The notes below the pieces were generated by a model. That model saw only the letters and a list, made by a program, of their open reading frames with translations. It searched no databases and was not told where the DNA came from. The position numbers were made by a program, and so were the translations under genes. A DNA stretch of 64,000 nt, from positions 71,305 through 135,304 of the forward strand of contig NZ_LMSE01000001.1 of NCBI RefSeq assembly GCF_001428065.1, in the 5' to 3' direction. Origin of the DNA: Nostocoides sp. Soil756 (lineage in GTDB: Bacteria; Actinomycetota; Actinomycetes; Actinomycetales; Dermatophilaceae). Positions within the stretch are counted from its first letter, which is position 1, and every line of letters begins with the position of its first letter. Below are positions 52,268 through 60,504 of this stretch, piece by piece.

Positions 52268-53704
52268 TCAGTCGGCGCTCCTGTGCTCGCGCCAGGGCCG
52301 CTCGAACGGCAGCCGCCAGGTGTACGGCGCGATGAGCTGGTGGATCTGGTTCGGGCCCCACGTGCCCTGCGCGTAGGGGTGCACCGTCGGCGGGTTGTCC
52401 AGCACCGGCTGGCTGATCTCCCACAACCGCTCGATGCCGGTGGCCGCCGTGAAGAGCGTGCGGTCGCCGCGCGCGGCGTCGTAGATGAGCCGCTCGTAGG
52501 CCTCGAGCACGGCTCCGGCCCAGTCGGTCTCGCCCATCGCGAACTGCATCGACAGCTTGTCGAGGCGGAACCCGGGGCCGGGGCGCTTGCCGTAGAACGA
52601 CAGCGACATCCGCGAGCGGTCGGCCAGGTCGAAGGTCAGGTGGTCCGGGCCCTGGTCGCCCACGCCGCTGCCCTTGGGGAACATCGACTGCGGGGGCTCC
52701 TTGAAGGCGATCGAGATGATCCGGGCCCCCTCGGCCATCCGCTTGCCGGTGCGCAGGAAGAACGGGACGCCGGCCCAGCGCCAGTTGTCGACGTAGCACT
52801 TCAGCGCGACGAAGGTCTCGGTCTCGGAGTCGCCGCTGACGCCGGGCTCGTCGTGGTAGCCGGTGTACTGCCCGCGCACGACGTCGGCCGGCTGGATGGG
52901 CTGCATCGAGCGGAAGACCTTGTTCTTCTCGCGGCTGATGGCCAGCGGCTCGAGCGCGGTCGGGGGCTCCATCGCGGTGAAGGCCAGGATCTGGAACAGG
53001 TGGGTGACCACCATGTCGCGGTAGGCGCCGGTGGTCTCGTAGAAGTCGGCGCGCTGGCTCAGACCCAGGGTCTCGGGCACGTCGATCTGGACGTGGCTGA
53101 TGTTGTTGCGATGCCAGATCGGCTCGAACAGCCCATTGGCGAAACGGAAGGCCAGGATGTTCTGGGCCGCCTCCTTGCCGAGGAAGTGGTCGATGCGGAA
53201 GATCTGGTCCTCGTCGAAGACCTCGTGCAGCTGGGCGTTGAGCGTCACCGCCGAGGCGTGGTCGTGACCGAAAGGCTTCTCCATCACCACCCGTGAGCGG
53301 TGCACCAGGTGCGCGTCGGCGATGGTGCGCACCGCGGCCAGAGCGGCCTTGGGTGGCACGGCCAGGTAGTGCAGCCGCAGCTCGGTGTCACCGGGGAACT
53401 GCTCCTCGGCGCGCAGCACCGCGGCCTCGAGGGCCTCGGGGCCGGCCGACAGCGGGACGTAGTCGAGGCGCTGGGCGAAGTCCCTCCAGTCGGCCTCGTC
53501 CCGCGGACGGGTCGAGTGCTCCTTGACCGCGGTCTCGGCCAGGGTGCGGAACTCGTCGGCGTCCATCTCGTCGAGGGAGGTGCCGACGACACGCAGGTCG
53601 TCGAGCAGGCGCGACTGGAACAGGTGCAGCAGGCCGGGGATGAGCTTGCGCTTCGCGAGGTCCCCCGTGGCGCCGAAGAGGATGACGGTCGTGGGCGCGG
53701 TCAT
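52268..53704 (-). CDS. zwf: Glucose-6-phosphate 1-dehydrogenase
   Basis: 478 residues. NADP site ILFGATGDLAKRKLIPGL at the N-terminus, active-site RIDHFLGKEAAQN with the catalytic His, and KPFGHDHASA preceding it. First enzyme of the oxidative pentose phosphate path. ATG 53704 has a GGGGG stretch just upstream. No opcA, tal or gnd gene is adjacent, so this may be a second zwf copy; the plsC gene lies 45 bases upstream on the same strand. Confidence 0.93.
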   Translation of the reverse strand: MTAPTTVILFGATGDLAKRKLIPGLLHLFQSRLLDDLRVVGTSLDEMDADEFRTLAETAVKEHSTRPRDEADWRDFAQRLDYVPLSAGPEALEAAVLRAEEQFPGDTELRLHYLAVPPKAALAAVRTIADAHLVHRSRVVMEKPFGHDHASAVTLNAQLHEVFDEDQIFRIDHFLGKEAAQNILAFRFANGLFEPIWHRNNISHVQIDVPETLGLSQRADFYETTGAYRDMVVTHLFQILAFTAMEPPTALEPLAISREKNKVFRSMQPIQPADVVRGQYTGYHDEPGVSGDSETETFVALKCYVDNWRWAGVPFFLRTGKRMAEGARIISIAFKEPPQSMFPKGSGVGDQGPDHLTFDLADRSRMSLSFYGKRPGPGFRLDKLSMQFAMGETDWAGAVLEAYERLIYDAARGDRTLFTAATGIERLWEISQPVLDNPPTVHPYAQGTWGPNQIHQLIAPYTWRLPFERPWREHRSAD

Positions 53705-53749
53705 GCCCCCAGCCTGTCGGGTCGCGGCCTCGCCCGCCACCCCCGGGGG

Positions 53750-54466
53750 TCAGCCCGCCGGCCCCCGACCCGAACGACGGGGTGTGGCGCGCTCGACCTC
53801 CTCGGCCGTCGGGGTGCGCGCCTCCCGGGCCTGCGGCGGCAGGAGGTCGGCGACGGCCGCCATGATGCGGGCGGTGTCGGCCACCGGTGAGTCCCCGGTG
53901 AGCTCGACGGGTGCCCCGACCCGCACCCGCACCGTCGGCGGGTGGGCGAGCGTGTGCATCCGCGGGAGCCGTGAGCGCCGTGGCCAGACCACCTCGCTCC
54001 CCCAGATGCCGAACGGCACGACCGGTGCCCCGGTGGCGGCCGCCAGGCGGGCGACGCCGGTGCGGCCGGTCAGCACCGGCTCGTAGAACCGCTCACCGCG
54101 CGGGATGGTGCCCTGCGGCAGCAGGACGACGACCTCGCCGGCCTCGAGCGACCGGGTGGCCGCATCGAGCGAACCGGTGCCACCACCGGCCCGGTCGACC
54201 GGGATTCCCCCGAGCGCGTGCGCCAGCGGACCGATGACGGGCAGCTCGAAGAGCTCCCGCTTGGCGAGGATGTGCCCGGTGCGGCGGGTGGCCCGCATCA
54301 TCTGGATGATCGCCGGCACGTCGAAGTACGAGCGGTGGTTGCCCGCCAGGATCGCCGGCCCGCTGCTGGGGATGTGCTCGGTCCCGGCGACGTCGAAGCG
54401 CGCGTACGGCCACAGCGCGGGTGGGCAGGCGCGGAACAGCAGCCGCTGGGGCTCGAGCCCGGTCAC
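53750..54466 (-). CDS. 1-acyl-sn-glycerol-3-phosphate acyltransferase (PlsC family)
   Basis: 238 residues from GTG 54466. Catalytic NHRSYFD (His-x4-Asp) and the downstream PQGTIPRGERFYEP block (acceptor binding) identify the PlsC/LPLAT family. Uses acyl-CoA or acyl-ACP to acylate lysophosphatidate or a related acceptor in membrane phospholipid synthesis. The C-terminal 40 residues are basic and low in conservation. Divergent from a META-domain protein. Confidence 0.9.
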   Translation of the reverse strand: MTGLEPQRLLFRACPPALWPYARFDVAGTEHIPSSGPAILAGNHRSYFDVPAIIQMMRATRRTGHILAKRELFELPVIGPLAHALGGIPVDRAGGGTGSLDAATRSLEAGEVVVLLPQGTIPRGERFYEPVLTGRTGVARLAAATGAPVVPFGIWGSEVVWPRRSRLPRMHTLAHPPTVRVRVGAPVELTGDSPVADTARIMAAVADLLPPQAREARTPTAEEVERATPRRSGRGPAG

Positions 54467-54561
54467 CGACGCTCCACCGCTCCTGGCATGCGGGCAGGCT
54501 ACCGGCGCGTGCGGTCGCCGGAGCGCCGGAACCCGCGCGCTCCGGACCGCGTCCGACCGGC

Positions 54562-55047
54562 ATGCCCCGCCGCACCGTCGTCACCGTGAGCCTGCTGGCC
54601 GCCCTCGTCGTGCTGCTGGCCGCGGCGTCGGTCGCCTGGGTCGGCCTGCGTGACCGCAGCACGCTCGGGGGCGACCAGCAGCCGGTGGCCTCGCTGGCCG
54701 ATCTGACGGGTACCTGGACCGCCGTCAACGACACCACCACTCCGGCCCGGCTGGTCGCGCCGGTGGTGCTCACGATCGAGGGTGACCGGCTCGTGGCGCG
54801 CACCGGCTGCAACTCGGTCGGTGCCCAGGTGGCCGTGCACGACTCACACCTCGTGGTCGTCGGTGCGGTCACGACGACCGAGATGGCCTGCCTGGACGCC
54901 GGCGTCACCGCGCAGGAGGACTGGGTCGTGGCCATGCTGACGGCGCGGCCGCGCCTCGAGCACGCCGGCCCGACCCTGGCCCTGCACTGGGCCGCGGGCG
55001 AGCGCTACTGGCTCGGGGTCGAGCGCACGACCCCGATGCCCGGCTAA
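54562..55047 (+). CDS. META/HslJ-domain secreted or anchored protein
   Basis: 161 residues. A hydrophobic N-terminal segment (about 5-27) acts as signal or anchor. LADLTGTWTAVND, TGCNSVGAQ and TTTEMACLD are the META domain blocks, and the pair of Cys could form a disulfide outside. HslJ in E. coli is linked to novobiocin resistance; the role here is unknown. Convergent with pheA. Confidence 0.82.
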   Translation: MPRRTVVTVSLLAALVVLLAAASVAWVGLRDRSTLGGDQQPVASLADLTGTWTAVNDTTTPARLVAPVVLTIEGDRLVARTGCNSVGAQVAVHDSHLVVVGAVTTTEMACLDAGVTAQEDWVVAMLTARPRLEHAGPTLALHWAAGERYWLGVERTTPMPG

Positions 55048-55071
55048 GAACGACCAACGAGGAACGACCGC

Positions 55072-56007
55072 CTAGGAACGGCCTTCGCGGATCCGCCCCA
55101 GCCACGCGCGGGCCGTGATGAAGTCGGCGTCGCTGGCGCGCGGACCCACCGTGGCGGCGCGCCCGTCGGCGCGGGGGTAGGAGCCGAGGAAGCGGACCTC
55201 GGCGCAGATCCGCCGCAGCCCCATCAGCGCCTCGCCGAGCCGCTCGTCGTGCACGTGCCCCTCGACGTCGACCGAGAAGCAGTACGAGCCCATCGAGGCC
55301 TTGGTCGGGCGCGACTCGAGCCGAGTCATGTTGATGCCGCGGGCCGCGAACTGGTCGAGCAGCTCGAGCAGGCCACCGGCGTGGTCCTCGCGCTGGTAGA
55401 GCACGACGGTCGTCTTGTCGGCGCCGCTGGGTGCGGGCAGCGAGCCCGGGCGGGCCACCAGCACGAAGCGGGTGACCGCGGCCTGCATGTCGCCGATGTC
55501 GGAGGCCAGCACCTGCAGGCCGTGCAGCGGGGCGGCGGCCGGTGCGCACACCGCGGCCTGGAAGCCCTGCTCGGTCGGCGCCGCGGCCAGTGCCGCGGCG
55601 GCGGCGGCCGTCGAGAGCGTCGGCACGTAGACCGCGTCGGGCAGGGTGGCCGCCATCCAGCCCCGGACCTGGGCCCACGCGTGCGAGTGCGTGCCCACCG
55701 CCCGGATGTCGGCGGTCGTCACCCCGGCCGGGGCCGCGAGCACGAAGGTGATGGGCACGACGACCTCGCCGGTGACCAGGAGCGGCTCACCGCTGGCGAG
55801 GGCGTCGAGGGTGGCCGACACCCCGCCCTCGACGGAGTTCTCGATGGGCACCATGGCGCCGTCGACGTGGCCGGCCCGCAGCGCCGCCAGGGCGGCGTCG
55901 ACCGAGCCGTAGGCGACCCGCTCGGCGCCGGCGGCCGGCGCCCACTGGTCCAGGGCCATCGAGGTGAAGGTCCCCTCGGGACCCAGGTACCCGAAACGGG
56001 TGCTCAC
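55072..56007 (-). CDS. pheA: Prephenate dehydratase
   Basis: 311 residues from GTG 56007. Makes phenylpyruvate from prephenate. Catalytic domain with GYLGPEGTFTSMA, VPIENSVEGGV and the active-site Thr-Arg-Phe in AAVTRFVLVA; the C-terminal ACT domain shows GGLLELLDQFAARGINMTRL and ESRPTKASMGSYCF, the Phe feedback site. No chorismate mutase domain. Co-translated with the DUF4446 gene (GTGA overlap). Confidence 0.95.
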   Translation of the reverse strand: MSTRFGYLGPEGTFTSMALDQWAPAAGAERVAYGSVDAALAALRAGHVDGAMVPIENSVEGGVSATLDALASGEPLLVTGEVVVPITFVLAAPAGVTTADIRAVGTHSHAWAQVRGWMAATLPDAVYVPTLSTAAAAAALAAAPTEQGFQAAVCAPAAAPLHGLQVLASDIGDMQAAVTRFVLVARPGSLPAPSGADKTTVVLYQREDHAGGLLELLDQFAARGINMTRLESRPTKASMGSYCFSVDVEGHVHDERLGEALMGLRRICAEVRFLGSYPRADGRAATVGPRASDADFITARAWLGRIREGRS

Positions 56008-56429
56008 GGCTGCTCCTTCCCGGTACGAGCCGCGGCCAGGGCCTGCTGCTCCTCGGGGCTCAGGGTGGCATCGGAGTCGCCGCCCACGACGCCCTTGGCG
56101 TAGGTGCGCGACTCGCCCCGGGCGTGGATCGCGCTGATGACGAGGCCGTCGCCCGCGTCGTCGACGACCGCGACGCTGAAGCTGAGCCGCCCGCCCATGT
56201 CGGCGAAGGCGTCGTAGCGCACGACGGCCACGTGGCGCAGGGCCTGCGCGACGTCGGCCCGCAGCGCGGCCAGGTCGGCGTCGCCGGCGGGTCGGTGGTT
56301 CTCGAGCGCGGTGAGGCGGCGGCGGGTGTCGGCGCTGCGCCGCAGCAGCGTCACGAGCCCGGCCACGAGGGCCACCCCGAGGACCAGGGGTACCAGGAGG
56401 ACGAGGAGCTCGAACGGATGCGGGTACAC
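56004..56429 (-). CDS. DUF4446 membrane-anchored protein
   Basis: 141 residues from GTG 56429. One hydrophobic helix (about 8-28), then a short coiled stretch and the conserved block ALRHVAVVRYDAFADMGGRL, then SFSVAVVDDAGDGLVISAIH, of DUF4446. The family frequently precedes pheA in actinobacteria; why is unknown. TAGCCT lies six bases before the GTG, so this is the operon promoter for pheA. Confidence 0.85.
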   Translation of the reverse strand: MYPHPFELLVLLVPLVLGVALVAGLVTLLRRSADTRRRLTALENHRPAGDADLAALRADVAQALRHVAVVRYDAFADMGGRLSFSVAVVDDAGDGLVISAIHARGESRTYAKGVVGGDSDATLSPEEQQALAAARTGKEQP

Positions 56430-56435
56430 GGCATC

Positions 56436-56441
56436 AGGCTA
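56436..56441 (-). promoter_or_regulatory. -10 element TAGCCT, leaderless-type
   Basis: TAGCCT on the minus strand, six bases before the DUF4446 GTG. Confidence 0.5.
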
Positions 56442-56489
56442 GGGCCGGGAGCGGGCGCGGGCGGGCGCGTCCCAGGAGGCGATGGCCGC

Positions 56490-56993
56490 TCACCGGCGCA
56501 GCGACGTCCGGATGCCGCGCACCCGGACGTTGGCGTCGAACTCCCCGGAACGCACCGCGGCCACCAGCTCGTCCAGCCGGTCGCGGGGGTCGACCCCGGC
56601 CGGCAGCCGCTCGGAGAGCAGCACCCACTGCCCCCGCGGCGCCCGGCCGCTGTCGGGGGCCACGACCCCCACCTTCCAGCCCCTGGACCACTCGCGCACC
56701 GCGAACCGCTGCACCACCGCGGTGACCCGGTGGACGAGCAGGACCGCGAGCACGAAGGCGAGGTCGACCAGGACCTGCAGCGGCCCCAGGTCTGGGCCCG
56801 GGCCGCCCTCGCGGGTGACGGCCAGCAGCACCCCCATCACGAGGACCACGGTCACGATCGTCAGCGTCATCGGGCGGACCCGGAACGGCAGCCCGACCCG
56901 CTCGGCGACGACCACGAGCTCGACGCCGCTGCGGGAGCGCACCTCGACCTCGGCGCCCGGACGCGTCGGCGGCGGCCGCACCTGGTCAGGCAT
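56490..56993 (-). CDS. Uncharacterised membrane protein
   Basis: 167 residues from ATG 56993, overlapping the GT87 gene by 8 bases. A basic N-terminal cytoplasmic part, two helices (LTIVTVVLVMGVLLAV and LVDLAFVLAVLLVHRVTAV), then a soluble C-terminal part of about 65 residues. No recognised domain. It might assist the upstream mannosyltransferase, judged only by coupling. Confidence 0.65.
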   Translation of the reverse strand: MPDQVRPPPTRPGAEVEVRSRSGVELVVVAERVGLPFRVRPMTLTIVTVVLVMGVLLAVTREGGPGPDLGPLQVLVDLAFVLAVLLVHRVTAVVQRFAVREWSRGWKVGVVAPDSGRAPRGQWVLLSERLPAGVDPRDRLDELVAAVRSGEFDANVRVRGIRTSLRR

Positions 56994-58254
56994 CCGCCAC
57001 CGCCGCCGGCCGGGCGGCGGGCTCGACCGCGGGCCCCTCGGGGTCGTCGTCCGGGACCCGGGTGACCCACCAGAGCAGGACCAGGCAGGCCAGGCCACCG
57101 AAGACGTCGGCGTTCTGCAGGATGCGACCGGGCCACTCGGGCCAGTCGCGCTGCGCCAGCCAGTCGATCCCCCACCACGGCAGGCGCATCGTGAAGAACA
57201 CCGTGACGGCCGCCCCGGCCCACAGCCGGCGCCGCTCGCGCCAGGGGTCGCCGCCGAGGAGGGCGAACACCACCACGACGACCCAGTGGTAGTGGTGCAC
57301 CCAGGCCACGGGCGAGAGCAGGCAGGCCAGCAGCCCGACCACGGCCACCACGGCCACGGTGTCGCCGCGGCGGTCGAGCCGGCGCGCCAGGCCGAAGCCG
57401 AGGACGCCGACGACCGCCACCAGCACCAGCCACAGCACGCTGCCGGCGGTGCCGTCCAGGCCCATCCGCAGCAGGAACCCCCGCATCGACTGGTTCGCCG
57501 TGCCGGCGTTGGGGCCGAGGCGGCCGCTGTCCTGGAGCGCGCCCAGCCAGAAGGCGCGCGAGGCCTGCGGCAGCACCAGGGCTGACCCGATGGTGACCAG
57601 GGCCGCAGCGAGCACCGCCGTGGCCGCCTCCCGCCAGCGCCGGGTGACCAGATAGTGGATGACGAAGACACCGGGGGTCAGCTTGACCGCCGTCGCCAGC
57701 CCCACGAACGCGCCCGGGTGGAGCCACCGGGCCAGGCGCGGGCGCGGCTCGCGCAGGTCGATGAGGCAGGCCAGCACCAGGAAGGCGTTGACCTGCCCGA
57801 AGCGGATGCCGTCGCCGACCGGGTGCAGCCACAGCATCGGCGCCGACAGCACCGCGAGCGCCAGCGGCCACCAGGGCCCCGTGCGCCACAGGATGCGGTA
57901 ACCGGCGTACCAGGTGATGGCCACGGTGGCGACGACCTGCAGGGCCGTCCACAGCCAGCCGACGACCCCGAACGGCACCAGCGCCAGCGGGACGGAGAGC
58001 AGCGCGGCGAACGGCGGGTACGTGAACGGCAGCAGCTGCGGCGCCTCGGTGAGCGTTGCGTAGATCGGGCGCCCGGTGAGGATCGAGACCCCGGCCTCGC
58101 GGTAGACCTGCACGTCGACCTGCCACTGGTCCAGGGGCCAGTAGACGAGGTAGCGCAGAGCCGTCGGCGCCGTGGCCAGGGCGATGACCAGCACCGCGAG
58201 CGGCCAGCGGTACCGGAGCAGCATCCGGTGCACGGGTCGGGTCGGGGTGCTCAC
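56986..58254 (-). CDS. GT87-family polyprenol-phosphate-dependent mannosyltransferase (DUF2029)
   Basis: 422 residues from GTG 58254 with about ten helices. The first external loop has WQVDVQVYREAGVSILTGRP, including the catalytic Asp of the GT87/DUF2029 family, followed by PFTYPPFAALL, another hallmark. Actinobacterial relatives add alpha-1,2 or related mannose to phosphatidylinositol mannosides or lipomannan using polyprenol-phosphate-mannose. GACAAT lies six bases before the start. Divergent from the large phosphatase-like membrane protein. Confidence 0.88.
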   Translation of the reverse strand: MSTPTRPVHRMLLRYRWPLAVLVIALATAPTALRYLVYWPLDQWQVDVQVYREAGVSILTGRPIYATLTEAPQLLPFTYPPFAALLSVPLALVPFGVVGWLWTALQVVATVAITWYAGYRILWRTGPWWPLALAVLSAPMLWLHPVGDGIRFGQVNAFLVLACLIDLREPRPRLARWLHPGAFVGLATAVKLTPGVFVIHYLVTRRWREAATAVLAAALVTIGSALVLPQASRAFWLGALQDSGRLGPNAGTANQSMRGFLLRMGLDGTAGSVLWLVLVAVVGVLGFGLARRLDRRGDTVAVVAVVGLLACLLSPVAWVHHYHWVVVVVFALLGGDPWRERRRLWAGAAVTVFFTMRLPWWGIDWLAQRDWPEWPGRILQNADVFGGLACLVLLWWVTRVPDDDPEGPAVEPAARPAAVADA

Positions 58255-58277
58255 AGGACCATTGTCCCCTCGCCCCG

Positions 58278-58283
58278 TACCCT
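58278..58283 (+). promoter_or_regulatory. -10 element TACCCT, leaderless-type
   Basis: TACCCT ends seven bases before GTG 58291; the divergent GT87 promoter lies within the same 36-base gap. Confidence 0.5.
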
Positions 58284-58290
58284 GTCCGGC

Positions 58291-60504
58291 GTGACCCGCA
58301 GAGCCCTGGCCGTCGCCCTGGCCCTCGTCGTCTCGCTCGCGGGGCTCGCCGCCGCGGTGGCCGGGGCCTCACCGGCGACCTCGGGCCCGCGCGCCGGCGC
58401 CACCGCCGACCAGATGGGTGCCGTGGTGCTCATCGGGACCGCCGGGCTCACCTGGTCCGACATCGACCAGGAGCGCACGCCCAACCTGTGGCTGCTCCTG
58501 CGCGACGGCTCGTCCGCCGCGCTCTCGGTCCGCTCGGCGTACGACAACACCTGTCCCACGGACGGCTGGCTGAGCGTGTCGGCCGGCGCCCGGGCCGCGG
58601 CCCCGCGCCCCGGGACGGCGGCCGACCCGGCCGAGCGTGCCTGCCCGGGGCCGCCGTCGGTCGTCGACGGCGAGGTCGCGCAGTGGCCGGCCTACCTCCA
58701 GGCCGCCCGCGACGAGCGGTTCGGCGCGCAGCTGGGGCTGCTCGCCCAGCAGGTCACCGACGCGAAGCTGTGCATCCGCTCCGTCGGGCCGTACGCCGCC
58801 GCCGGGGCGGCCCTGCCGGACGGGCGCGTCCCGCAGTGGAGCGAACTCGACCCGCAGGATCTGCTGGTCGACCTCAACGCGTGCCCGGTGACCCTCGTCG
58901 ACGTGGGGGTCGTCCGCGACCCCGGCGACCTGGTCGGCGGCGACCTGGCCGGCGACGAGCCGGCCGGCGCGTCGCGTGAGGAGCAGGTGCGCGCCATCGA
59001 CGCCCGCATCGGGTCGGTCGTGGCGGCCGGGCCCAACGGCGCCGACTTCGTGGTGGCCAGCCTGGCGGACGCGGGCCGGTCCGAGGGGTTGCGGATGGTG
59101 CTGGCGCGCGGCCCGCACTTCGGCCCCGGGCTGCTGCGGTCGGGCTCGACCCGGCAGCCGGGGCTGGCGCAGGCCACCGACCTGACCGCCACCGTCCTCG
59201 CGGGGGTCGGCCTGCCGGTGCCCGACGCGGTCCAGGGCTCGCCGCTGCGCTCGGACCCGGCGCCCGACAACTCCGAGCGACGAGCCCGGGAGCGGCTGCA
59301 GACGCTGCGCGACCTCGGCGAGTCGAGCCACGACGTCCATGGCCTGGTCGAGCCGTTCTTCCAGGTGTTCTCCTACGGCCAGCTGGTGGTCTACCTGCTG
59401 GTGCTGGTGCTGTGGAAGAGGCGCCTCGGGTCGCCCGAGACCCGCATCCGCACCCTCGGCCGGGTCCGGGCCTTCGCCGTGGTGGCCGCGAGCATCCCGG
59501 TGTCGACCTTCCTGGCCAACCTCACCCCCTGGTGGCGCTTCCCGGTCGAGATGGTGTCGGTGGTGGCGGCCGTGCTGGGGTTCGCGACGGTGATCGGCAC
59601 GCTCGCCCTGCGCGGCCCCTGGGGGCACCGGCCCCTGGGCCCGATGGCGTTCGTGTCGGCGGTGACCATCGCCGTGCTCGGCGTCGACGTGATCACCGGC
59701 AGCCGGCTCCAGCTGTCGTCGCTGATGGGGCTGCAACCGGTGGTGGGGGGCCGGTTCTACGGGATGGGGAACCCCACGTTCGGGCTCTTCGGCACGGCCA
59801 CGATCCTGTTGGCGACCGCGGTGTCGTCGGTGTTGCTGGCCCGGGGGGCGCGCACGGCGGCCGCGGTGGCGGTGGGGGCCCTGGGTGTCTTCGCCACGGT
59901 CGTCGACGGCGCGCCGTTCTGGGGCGCCGACGGGGGCGGCCCGCCGGCCCTGGTGCCGGCCGTCGTCTACCTCGTGCTGGCCGTGCTCGGCATCCGGCTC
60001 ACCTGGAAGCGCGCCCTCGTGGTGGTGGCCGGGGTGGTCGGGCTGTTCTTCGTGGTGGCCGGGCTGGACTGGCTGCGGGCGCCCTCGGCGCGCAGCCACC
60101 TGGGGCGCTTCGTGCAGGCGATGATCGACGGGAACGCCGACGACATCGTGGTGCGCAAGGCGCAGCAGAACTACGACCTGGTGACGAGCAACCTGCCGCT
60201 GACCCTGCTGGTGCCGCTGGCGCTGGTGGTGGCCATCGCCCTCCTGGCGCGCCCGACGTCGTGGGGCTCGCGCCGGGTCGCGCGCTGGTCCGCCACCGCG
60301 CCCACACTGCGCGCGGGCCTGGTCGCGCTCGTGATGATGCTGACCATCGGCTTCCTGGTCAACGACTCCGGGGTGTCGATCCCGGCCGTCGGGGCCAGCC
60401 TGGCCGTGCCGCTCATCGTGTCGGTGGTGGTCTCGTTCCTGCTCGACGCCGCCCGGGCCAGCGCCCCCACCCGGGCCGGCCGCCGCGCGGACCGAGCACG
60501 CTGA
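58291..60504 (+). CDS. Large membrane protein with alkaline-phosphatase-like external domain
   Basis: 737 residues from GTG 58291. A signal peptide (about 1-27) precedes an external domain (about 40-345) that begins AVVLIGTAGLTWSDIDQERTPNLW, resembling the first strand and TPNLWxL turn of the alkaline phosphatase/phosphodiesterase superfamily, with NTCPTDGWLSVSAG at the nucleophile position. The first metal Asp expected in the Gly-x-Asp-Gly turn appears to be Ala. From about residue 355, eight or so helices follow. Neighbours are glycan transferases, so a lipid-linked sugar role is suspected. The last 92 bases overlap the convergent GT-C gene. Confidence 0.75.
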   Translation: MTRRALAVALALVVSLAGLAAAVAGASPATSGPRAGATADQMGAVVLIGTAGLTWSDIDQERTPNLWLLLRDGSSAALSVRSAYDNTCPTDGWLSVSAGARAAAPRPGTAADPAERACPGPPSVVDGEVAQWPAYLQAARDERFGAQLGLLAQQVTDAKLCIRSVGPYAAAGAALPDGRVPQWSELDPQDLLVDLNACPVTLVDVGVVRDPGDLVGGDLAGDEPAGASREEQVRAIDARIGSVVAAGPNGADFVVASLADAGRSEGLRMVLARGPHFGPGLLRSGSTRQPGLAQATDLTATVLAGVGLPVPDAVQGSPLRSDPAPDNSERRARERLQTLRDLGESSHDVHGLVEPFFQVFSYGQLVVYLLVLVLWKRRLGSPETRIRTLGRVRAFAVVAASIPVSTFLANLTPWWRFPVEMVSVVAAVLGFATVIGTLALRGPWGHRPLGPMAFVSAVTIAVLGVDVITGSRLQLSSLMGLQPVVGGRFYGMGNPTFGLFGTATILLATAVSSVLLARGARTAAAVAVGALGVFATVVDGAPFWGADGGGPPALVPAVVYLVLAVLGIRLTWKRALVVVAGVVGLFFVVAGLDWLRAPSARSHLGRFVQAMIDGNADDIVVRKAQQNYDLVTSNLPLTLLVPLALVVAIALLARPTSWGSRRVARWSATAPTLRAGLVALVMMLTIGFLVNDSGVSIPAVGASLAVPLIVSVVVSFLLDAARASAPTRAGRRADRAR

